Of a stretch of 64,000 nucleotides of DNA, positions 20,276-28,200 are shown in pieces. This stretch comes from Heliopora coerulea. Taxonomy: Eukaryota; Cnidaria; Anthozoa; Scleralcyonacea; Helioporidae. The notes beneath the pieces are model-generated. The model worked only from the letters and a program-made list of their open reading frames with translations. It ran no database searches and was not told the origin of the DNA. Location of the stretch: the NCBI GenBank assembly GCA_030142905.1, contig JASJOG010000172.1, forward strand, positions 606,001 to 670,000, read 5' to 3'. The translations under genes and the position numbers were made by a program. Position 1 is the stretch's first letter. Each line of letters opens with the position of its first letter.

Positions 20276-20977
20276 ATGACAAATCTTAAAATATTTATCA
20301 AACAGGATGAGACCGGTGAAAACTGCGAAAAAATAATTCAATTAGATGAACCACTTATATTAACTCATTGCAAAGGTATGTTTGTAAAATCAGTAAGTAT
20401 ATTTTGGAATTATAATAATTTATATCAAAATATTCATCATTATACCTATGATGGAAGAAAAATTGAATTCAAAGACGGGTATTATACCTTTAATATTTTA
20501 AAAACTGAATTTGAAAACGTTGGAAAAATAGCATTGGAACAAGTTGAATTTTCTGGAAAATGCAAAATAAAATCGAATAAAACATTAAATTTACAAACAC
20601 TTGGTCCAATCATAGGATTTCCAGAAAATAAAGTAATACAAGCAAATACATTAACAGAGAGTGACAGCGAGGTAAATATTAATAACAACTTGGAATATAT
20701 AAACATAAGCTGTAATATGATTGATAAAAGTAAAAATTTTGTAAATGGTAAAAGAAGTGACATTCTTATTCAAATTCCAATAACAACAGAACAAACACTA
20801 AAAGGAAGTGTCTCAAAAATTTATCCACCTGAAGACAAAGGACCGGGAGGAGGAGTAAAATTATCAAATGGAATTTATAATGAATTAATATTCAAAGTAG
20901 AAGGAAACAATGGTAGTGGTCCACAAGGTGGTTCATCATCAATAGGAAATGTTTTATTAGAAATTATTATAAAATAA
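20276..20977 (+). CDS. Putative minor capsid (penton-type) protein
   Basis: 233 residues, beta-rich, no membrane segment. Contains TLGPIIGFPENK followed by INISCNMIDKSKNFVNGKRSDILIQIPI-like strands, then a glycine-rich loop region near the C-terminus. This pattern resembles single-jelly-roll minor capsid proteins of Polinton-type viruses, which form the capsid vertices. It starts 5 nt after the preceding stop in the sequence TAAAATAAATG, and the next ATG follows its own TAA directly. Assignment is moderate. Confidence 0.5.
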   Translation: MTNLKIFIKQDETGENCEKIIQLDEPLILTHCKGMFVKSVSIFWNYNNLYQNIHHYTYDGRKIEFKDGYYTFNILKTEFENVGKIALEQVEFSGKCKIKSNKTLNLQTLGPIIGFPENKVIQANTLTESDSEVNINNNLEYINISCNMIDKSKNFVNGKRSDILIQIPITTEQTLKGSVSKIYPPEDKGPGGGVKLSNGIYNELIFKVEGNNGSGPQGGSSSIGNVLLEIIIK

Positions 20978-22174
20978 ATGAGTTTATTTTACGGATATGA
21001 AAACAAACATGAATCTGGTTTAGCAGTGAAGCTGTCTACTACAGGAGATATGACAGGGGACATTAACATGGGATCACACCATATCATAACATCAGTTGAC
21101 CCAACAGAAAATGCACATTTAGCGAGGAAGAAATACATCGACGTCGAAGTGAGTAAAGTGAAAGGTTCAGCGGGAAACCCTTCGTCAGCAAATATGTATT
21201 TATTAAAAACAAGAGGAACAATGATGGGAAATATCATGGAGGATAATAAAATTACAACAAATGTGAATCCTATAAGTGATAAAGATTTAGCGAGGAAGAA
21301 ATACGTCGACGACCGTATTGATGATAATTTAAACATTCTCAAAAAAGATGTTAGTTTTTCAGTGCTGAAAGATAATTTTTCTTTGAAATTTCATAATTTA
21401 TATTTTGTTGAATATAATTCAATTTATGATTTGTTGTTTGAAAGAAACGGAGGAAAAGTAAAAGAACTAATTGATTATGGAATTGAAGGAAACAATTTTA
21501 AACAAACAACAAAAAGTCTTCAACCTTCCTTGTGTTTAGAAAGTGAAAAAGAAAATAATAAATATTTTTTAAAATTTAACGGCGGTAGAATGATTTCAAA
21601 TTCCAACATTAATCCAATATCAGGAAAAAAAGATATTGTAAATGTTTTTGTTGTTTATAAATTGAATTCTGTTCCTTCATCTGGACATAGTTGGTTAAGA
21701 GGAGGAATTTTTGGACATGATAATGGAGGATGGGATAAATTTATTTGTTTTGCAAATCCAACTACAAGAGAATTAGTTATTTCTGGAGATAGTGCTGATT
21801 TTTTTGGTATTGGTTCAAATAATATAAATCATAGATCACCAATTGCTGCTTTTAAATCAAAAGCAAATGCTGGAGTTTTGAATAAATGGATATGTTTAAG
21901 TATTCATTGGGATATGTATACAACACCAAATAATAATGAAAGTAGTGTTTATTGTAATGGAAAAAAGTTAACATCTTTTACATCCAAAACTGTTTTAGGA
22001 GATACAACTTTAACAATTGGTAATATAAAAAATAACACAAGTTCACCTTTTGATGGATCAATATCTTTCTTTTCAATTTTAAAACACGAAAAAATGACAG
22101 ATAAAGAAATTTTGTTTTATCATTATGTTCTTTGTAATTTATACAACGTTGATCATGATAATATAAATATATAA
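20978..22174 (+). CDS. Tail-fibre-like protein with LamG-type domain (fibre 1)
   Basis: 398 residues. Two phage-tail-fibre-type repeats are at about residues 20-55 (GDMTGDINMG..., then AHLARKKYID) and 78-111 (GTMMGNI..., then DLARKKYVD). After a helical linker, residues ~170-385 form a concanavalin/LamG-like beta domain with VYCNGKKL, LTIGN and FDGSISFFSIL signatures. Such an architecture suits a trimeric receptor-binding spike or fibre on the virion surface. The ATG directly follows the TAA of the minor capsid gene. Intact. Confidence 0.75.
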   Translation: MSLFYGYENKHESGLAVKLSTTGDMTGDINMGSHHIITSVDPTENAHLARKKYIDVEVSKVKGSAGNPSSANMYLLKTRGTMMGNIMEDNKITTNVNPISDKDLARKKYVDDRIDDNLNILKKDVSFSVLKDNFSLKFHNLYFVEYNSIYDLLFERNGGKVKELIDYGIEGNNFKQTTKSLQPSLCLESEKENNKYFLKFNGGRMISNSNINPISGKKDIVNVFVVYKLNSVPSSGHSWLRGGIFGHDNGGWDKFICFANPTTRELVISGDSADFFGIGSNNINHRSPIAAFKSKANAGVLNKWICLSIHWDMYTTPNNNESSVYCNGKKLTSFTSKTVLGDTTLTIGNIKNNTSSPFDGSISFFSILKHEKMTDKEILFYHYVLCNLYNVDHDNINI

Positions 22175-22179
22175 AATAA

Positions 22180-23223
22180 ATGAGTGTTATATTTAATGAT
22201 GATGATTTTAGCTCAAAAAGAAAAAATTTCATTTTAAATGAATTTGATAAAAAATTATCAAAAACAGGTGGAACAATGACTGGAGATTTGGATATGGGAA
22301 ATCATCATATTCTTCATGCAGCAAATTATGTCCCATCTTCTGATCATCACATTGTGACTAAAAAATACGTCGAAGACCGTGTGAAAAATTTTTCATTGGC
22401 AAATACGGTTGCAAATATTTATAATTTACAAATGGATGATGAAGGAATTTTTGATGTGAAAGATGATAATAATTATATAGAATATACTGGAAGCAATAAA
22501 AAGGTTGGAAAACTTTTGAATTTGTCAAGAAAAAAAGATTGGAATTTCAAACAAGATGATACAAACAAACAACCATTTTTCAAAAAATCCACAATTAATA
22601 ATAATTTTTATTGTGTTCAATACCACACTGGTCTTGGGTCAAACAGTAACAATTAACATTTAACTTGTGAAGAAAATATTTTAAGTTACCAATACTTGAA
22701 TTTTTACTTTGTATATGGTTTAAAATCATTAAATTCATCTAACAATGAGGTATCGTTGTTTAAAATCATAGATAATGAAACAGTAAGTCAACCAACTCCT
22801 TTTAATTTTGGTATTTCTTATCGTAATTCATTATTATATATCACAAATTCATCCACGTCTGTAATTTCAAATAGCAGATGGCAATTGAAAGCAAATGCAA
22901 CTCAAATAAACAAATTAATATGTCTTTCTGTTCATTGGGATCAAGGTAATCTCAGAGGTGGTGAAAAAGGAAAACTTTATGTGAATGGAAAAGAAATTGT
23001 TTCTTTCTATACAAATGCTAGAAAGTATCACACTCCAAATATGAAAATTTATCTTGGATCAAAAAATAAAGACTACGGAAAAATGGATGGAGAAATATTA
23101 TATCTATATGTTTCAACAAGAAAAATGAAATATTCAGAAATTGTTTTAAACCATTATCTTCTTTGTAAAAAATATGGTGTTGATTTTGACGAAGATGAAA
23201 TATTAAAATATATATCTAAATAA
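22180..23223 (+). pseudogene. Second tail-fibre-like protein (fibre 2), interrupted by TAA
   Basis: Paralogue of the upstream fibre. Residues ~30-65 carry one fibre repeat (GGTMTGDLDMGNHHI ... KKYVEDR). The frame stops at TAA 22654-22656 and continues open in the same frame to 23223. The continuation has the LamG-like half: CLSVHWDQG, KLYVNGKEI and a conserved helical end. It keeps only one fibre repeat where fibre 1 has two. The gene starts 5 nt after the fibre 1 stop. A truncated N-terminal product may still be made. Confidence 0.72.
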
Positions 23224-23622
23224 ATTTTGAATAACGCGATTGCTCGAAGAGCTCAGAACCAAAGGTTCAAGCATGACAGCAAAGCTGTTTTGAATAACTT
23301 TGAATAAATTTTAAATAACCACAAATGTTATTTAAAATTTACTTGAACTGCTTTGCAGTCCTTTTAGGTTTTACTTGACTTTATTTAAAAATAACTTTAA
23401 GTAACTTTTAAATAACTTTGAATAAATTTTGAATAACGCGATCGCTCGAAGAGCTCAGAACCAAAGGTTCAAGCGTGACAGCAAAGCTGTTTTGAATAAC
23501 AACAAATGTTATTTAAAATTTACTTGAACTGCTTTGCAGTCCTTTTAGGTTTTACTTGACTTTATTTAAAAATAACTTTAAATAAATTTTAAATAAATTT
23601 TAAATAAATTTTGAATAAATAA
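23221..23622. repeat. Non-coding tandem duplication, ~200 bp, rich in hairpins
   Basis: Two copies start at 23221 and 23423 with TAAATTTTGAATAACGCGAT. Copy 1 has an extra ~22-bp AATAACTTTGAATAAATTTT stretch. Each copy carries four perfect micro-hairpins: GCTC-GAA-GAGC, GAACC-AAA-GGTTC, ACAGC-AAA-GCTGT and ACTGC-TTT-GCAGT. AAATAAATTTT words recur around them. It is the longest gap without a gene in the element. It could be a replication or packaging signal, or a remnant of a lost gene; neither is proven. Confidence 0.8.
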
Positions 23623-24072
23623 ATGAGTGAAGAAAATAAAGTAACGACAGTTGAAAAATCTGTTAAAGCAAAAGACCCAAGAAAAGTAGAATTGGGAAAA
23701 AGATTGGCGAAAATTTCAAGAGAAGCAAAAGAAAGAAAAGCAAGACAGCAGAGCGAAGAAAATTCTAAACAACAAAGCGAAGAAAATGAAGAAATAAATA
23801 ATTACACCTTTGGTGTTGAACCTTCCACTTTGGGGTATTTGATTGGAGGGGTAGGGGTTGTTGCTGCGCTAGGTGGATTATACTTTGCATACAAAAAAGA
23901 CAAAAGGGAAAGCAAACGATCGTCCTTCAGACTCAGCAGCGAAGCTGCAAGTGAACAAAGAGAAGAAAAAGACAGCGAAGCTTACAAGTTAGTAAGAAAG
24001 AATGAGAACAAAATTAATAAAAGTATACAATTGCAGGGTGGACCCTCAAGGTGCTCTATTGAAAACCTGTAA
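23623..24072 (+). CDS. Small basic membrane protein, unknown function
   Basis: 149 residues. Basic N-terminal helix with DPRKVELGKRLAKISREAKE, an acidic/Gln linker, one transmembrane helix (LGYLIGGVGVVAALGGLYFAY, about residues 67-87) and a Ser/Glu/Lys-rich tail. A micro-hairpin (23936-23948) encodes the Ser-Glu-Ala-Ala stretch. I think the DPRKVE..GKRLA motif recurs in related elements, but no function is known to me. The stop codon lies inside a strong hairpin (24062-24088). Confidence 0.65.
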   Translation: MSEENKVTTVEKSVKAKDPRKVELGKRLAKISREAKERKARQQSEENSKQQSEENEEINNYTFGVEPSTLGYLIGGVGVVAALGGLYFAYKKDKRESKRSSFRLSSEAASEQREEKDSEAYKLVRKNENKINKSIQLQGGPSRCSIENL

Positions 24073-24088
24073 GGACCTTACAGGTTTT
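24062..24088 (+). terminator. Strong hairpin at gene end
   Basis: Thirteen-base arms (AAAACCTGTAAGG and its complement) around a single A, overlapping the TAA stop of the 149-aa gene, followed by an A7-T10 tract. The shape resembles an intrinsic terminator or a 3'-end formation signal. An AGGGT-GG-ACCCT palindrome lies just upstream (24035-24046). Confidence 0.6.
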
Positions 24089-24123
24089 TAATAAAAAAAT
24101 TTTTTTTTTATGTATATAAATAA

Positions 24124-24357
24124 ATGACCGAAATGAATAGAAAAGAAGTTATGAATAAATTATATGATTCTACAATAGTTACATTGGGTGCTGTGGGAAT
24201 TGGAATGATAACAAGAAGAGTATTTAGTGATGGTTTGTCAACTCCGGCTAGTTTAGTACCTACTTTAAAACTTACAGCAGCTGTTGGAATATCATCGCTT
24301 GCAGTTAAATATGCACAAGATAAGAAATGGATTCCTTCGGATCCTTTCAAATCATAA
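24124..24357 (+). CDS. Small two-helix membrane protein
   Basis: 77 residues. A hydrophobic segment TIVTLGAVGIGMITRRVF and a second, LTAAVGISSLAVKYA, are followed by the polar end KKWIPSDPFKS. It starts in the context TATAAATAAATG. The following 50 bp are GC-richer and contain GCGAAGC-type hairpin words (24361-24395). Function unknown. Confidence 0.6.
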   Translation: MTEMNRKEVMNKLYDSTIVTLGAVGIGMITRRVFSDGLSTPASLVPTLKLTAAVGISSLAVKYAQDKKWIPSDPFKS

Positions 24358-24414
24358 AAAGTGAACGAAGTGAGCGAATTGAGCGAAGCGAAAATAGAAA
24401 AAATGTATAAATAA

Positions 24415-24838
24415 ATGGAAACAGTAGTTGGTGGATTATTTAATGCAGTTGCTTTTGCAGGTGCTGGATTTTTATTTTCAAAATTAAATCATTCTGGATA
24501 TGAAAAAGAGATAAAAAGACATAATGAAGCAATGGAAAAACTTAATAGGGATAAGGAAAAATGGTATGAGGAGCAAGTAAAAAGAAAACAAGAAATTGAA
24601 AAATTAAGACAACAATTATCTGATGCAAATGCTGATATAAATAAAACAAACATGTCTGAAAAATCTTGCTGAAATAAATAATCGTTATAAATATTTAAAA
24701 GAAGAAGCAAATGAAGAAGATGAAAAAGAACCAAAATTAGAAGATTATTATTAACCTTCAAATGAAATGAAAGAATATCAAAATGTTTTTTTTATAGTTG
24801 GTCTTTCAGGAGGTTATGTAGTTTATAAATTTATTTAA
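24415..24838 (+). pseudogene. Coiled-coil membrane protein, frameshift plus TAA
   Basis: The first frame (24415-24672) has an N-terminal membrane helix VVGGLFNAVAFAGAGFLFS and a long charged coiled coil (KEKWYEEQVKRKQEIEKLRQQL). Around 24640-24655 the homologous-looking frame shifts by one and continues as a coiled coil (AEINNRYKYLKEEANEE) to a TAA at 24752-24754. It then continues in the same frame to 24838 with a second membrane segment (FFIVGLSGGYVVYKF). So one indel and one nonsense codon disrupt the gene. A bitopic or hairpin-like membrane protein of unknown role. Confidence 0.6.
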
Positions 24839-24873
24839 AAATTTTTCTTTAAATAAATAAATTATATAAATAA

Positions 24874-25221
24874 ATGGAAAACCATTATCAACAAAAAACA
24901 TTTAAACAATTGTGGAATATTGCAAGAGAAAGAAAAATAAAATATTATAAAACTTTTAACAAAAATCAACTTGAAGAAATGCTTAGATTTGAAATTAGCA
25001 AACCAAATGAAAAGTATGAGAAATATTGTAGAGAAAAAATGAAAAATCCAATCCCAGTAATATTTATAAACAGTGAAACAGGTGAAATCTTAAATTTTAA
25101 AAGTCTTAGATCTGCTGCAAAAAATTTTAATATGAATCCGGAAAGTATAAAATATAGAATTAATAATAAAAAAGATTTGAAATTTAATGATCAATCATTT
25201 TTGGTTTTTTATGACTGTTGA
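24874..25221 (+). CDS. Small SAP-like/NUMOD1-like DNA-binding protein
   Basis: 115 residues, intact. Residues ~8-40 (TFKQLWNIARERKIKYYKTF...LEEML) resemble SAP/Rho-N/HeH-type helix-extended-loop-helix motifs. Residues ~58-112 have the pattern of a NUMOD1 modular DNA-binding domain (VIFINSETGEILNFKSLRSAA, then NFNMNPESIKYRINNKK). NUMOD1 normally accompanies GIY-YIG or HNH homing nucleases; here no nuclease domain is attached. It is followed by a T/A-rich spacer and then the polymerase gene. Role in DNA handling is inference. Confidence 0.6.
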   Translation: MENHYQQKTFKQLWNIARERKIKYYKTFNKNQLEEMLRFEISKPNEKYEKYCREKMKNPIPVIFINSETGEILNFKSLRSAAKNFNMNPESIKYRINNKKDLKFNDQSFLVFYDC

Positions 25222-25295
25222 AAAAAATTTTTTTTTTTTTTTAAATTTTTTTTTTTTTAAAGGAAAATTATTATATAAATAAAAGATAATAAAAT
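25222..25295. other. A/T homopolymer spacer before the polymerase gene
   Basis: GA7-T14-A3-T12-A3 type tracts followed by TATAAATAAAAG and AATAAAATATG. No ORF. The polymerase leader differs slightly from the AAATAAATG consensus. Confidence 0.5.
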
Positions 25296-28200
25296 ATGAA
25301 CCATGTTAACTCAAAAAACCATGCTTTGAATGTTGCAAAAAGATATGAAATTGATCTGAAAGAAGTAGGATTATCTTTATATGATCCTTTGAGTTTGTTG
25401 AAAAAAATAAAACCATTGATAATTAAAAAATTCAAAAAATATCCAAGCACAAAACAACAAATAACTCTTGTGTGTTTGATGTCAAAAACAAATCCAGCAA
25501 CAGGAGAACAAACCACAGATAATGCTCATTTTCATAGTTACTACGAAGAAATTTTTGATGGAAGTAATTTAGATGAAATATATGAAAAAATGACTCAAAA
25601 AGTTATTTTAAGTTTTGAAGAATTTTTAAAATATTCAAGTTTGTGGAAATTTCACAAAGGATTGAAAATAATTCTTAATATTAATGAAATTAAAAGATTA
25701 CTTGCATCATCTTATATTCCTACTCCAGAGTTTTTAAAAAATAAAAAAGCAATTATCAACCCAGAAAATGATGATCAAAAGTGTTTATTGTGGTGTGTTG
25801 TAATAAGTGAACTTTTGAAAACTAATCCTAACTTAAAAAATCCTGGAAGAATTACAAAAATTTTAAAAAAGAAAGCTGAAAGTTTTAATGTGAAAGATAT
25901 TAATTTTCCATGTGGATTTTCAGATATTGATAAATTTGAAAAAAATAATAACATTTCAATTAATTTATTTGGATACAACGAAGAAAAAAGGTTTGGTAAT
26001 AAAAATCATGAAATTTTCCCTTTGAGAGTAAGTAAATTTGGTTTGGATCGACAGGAGAATCCAGAATCACACGTAAATATATTGTTAATAACTAATGAAA
26101 ATGGAGACAAACATTATTGTTTAATTAAAAATATGAGTAGATTATTTTCAAACCAAGTCAATAAAAGTAAAGAAAAAATACTTGTTTGTAATTATTGCTT
26201 ACAAAATTTTAGAAGTGAACAAACTCTTAAAAATCATTTAGAATATTGCTCAAAATATGAATGTGGAAAAACTGTTTATCCAAACAAAGGTGAAAAATTA
26301 AAGTTTAAAAATTATAAAAGAATGCATGATATTCCATTTGTGATTTATGCAGATTTTGAATGCAATTTAAAACCGATTCGGTGCGAGGATAAAAATATTG
26401 GAGAACCGGTAGGTGACCATGCTCCGCGTACAAAACAATTTCAAAAACATGAACCATCTGGATATTGTTATTTGATAAAATGTTTTGATGATAATTTATT
26501 AAGACCAAAATTATTAAAATATACCAAAAAACCTGGTGAAGATATTTCTTTAAAATTTGTAGAAAGTTTAGAAAATAATATTAAAAAAATACATGAGCAA
26601 TTTAAATTTCCAAAAAAGATAATATTAAGTGAAAAAGATAAAGTAGATTTTAGATTAGCTAAAAATTGTTATGCTTGTGGAATCAAGTTTGGAAAACAAG
26701 AAAAACCAAAAACAGAAAAAAACCAGGTGGATGATGAATGTGATGAATTTGAAAAGATGGATAAATTATTTATGGACGATAAAATTAGTGCAGAAGAATT
26801 TAAAAAATATTTTGAAGACAGAGAAAAAGGAAAAGAAAATGAAAAAGAAAACGAAGAAAAAGAAAAAGAAAAAGAAACGAAAAGAACCAATTTCACAGAT
26901 AAAGTTAGAGATCATTGTCATTTTACTGGAAAATATAGAGGAGCTGCTTGTATTAGTTGTAATTCAAAAATGAAAAAACCAAAATTTATACCAGTTATAT
27001 TTCACAATCTTCAAAATTATGATAGTCATTTGTTTATTACAAATCTTCGTGCTTCTGAAGGTGAAATTAATTGTATACCCAACACTGAGGAGAAATATAT
27101 TTCATTTACAAAAGAAATTATTGTTGATAAGTTTGAATCTATAAAAATAATTACAGAAAAACAACTTCAAAGTAAATGTAAAGAAAATATTATTGAATGT
27201 GAAGAATTACCATCAACTTGTGAAAACCCAAAGTATAAAATCAAAGAAATTATTAATGTTAAAAAACAAATTAGATTTATTGACAGTTTTAAGTTTATGC
27301 AAAGTAGTTTATCAAATTTAGTTAATAATTTAGATAAAAATGAAATGAATATTTTGAAGAAATTTTATAAAAATGAAGAAAAAAGACAATTATTAACTAG
27401 AAAAGGTGTTTTTCCATATGATTGGTTTGATAATATTGAAAAATTAAAAGAAGAAAAACTACCTGATATTGGAGAATTTTATTCTAAATTAAATGATGAA
27501 AATATAAGTGAGGAAGATTATAAACATGCGAAAAATGTTTGGAATAAATTTAATATTAAAAATATGAGAGAATATCATGATTTATATTTGAAAACTGATG
27601 TAATTTTATTAGCTGATGTTTTTGAAAATTTTAGAAAAGTTTGTAAAGAAAATTATAAATTAGATCCTGCTTGGTATTATACTTCACCTGGATTAGCATG
27701 GGATGCAATGTTAAAAATTACAAAAGTTGAATTGGAATTATTAAATGATCCACAAATGTATCTTATGGTAGAAAATGGAATAAGATGTGGAATTTCAACA
27801 ATCACAAAAAGATATGCAAAAGCTAATAATAAATATATGGAAAACAAATATAATCCTGAAGAAGATAATGTTTATCTTTCTTATTTGGATGCAAATAATT
27901 TATATGGTTGGGCAATGAGCAAAAAACTTCCTGTGAGTCATTTCAAATGGATGGTAAACAAAGAATTGGAAAATTGGAAAAAATATAGTTGTATATTAGA
28001 AGTTGATTTGGAATATCCAGAAGATTTACATGATTTACACAATGAATATCAGTTAGCACCAGAAAGATTAAAGGTTGGTAATGTTGAAAAACTGAAAGCA
28101 GCAAAGCTGATTCCAAATTTGAATAATAAAGAAAAATATGTTTTGCATTGTGAAAACTTGAAGTTATATGAAAAATTAGGATTAAAAATTAAACGAATTC

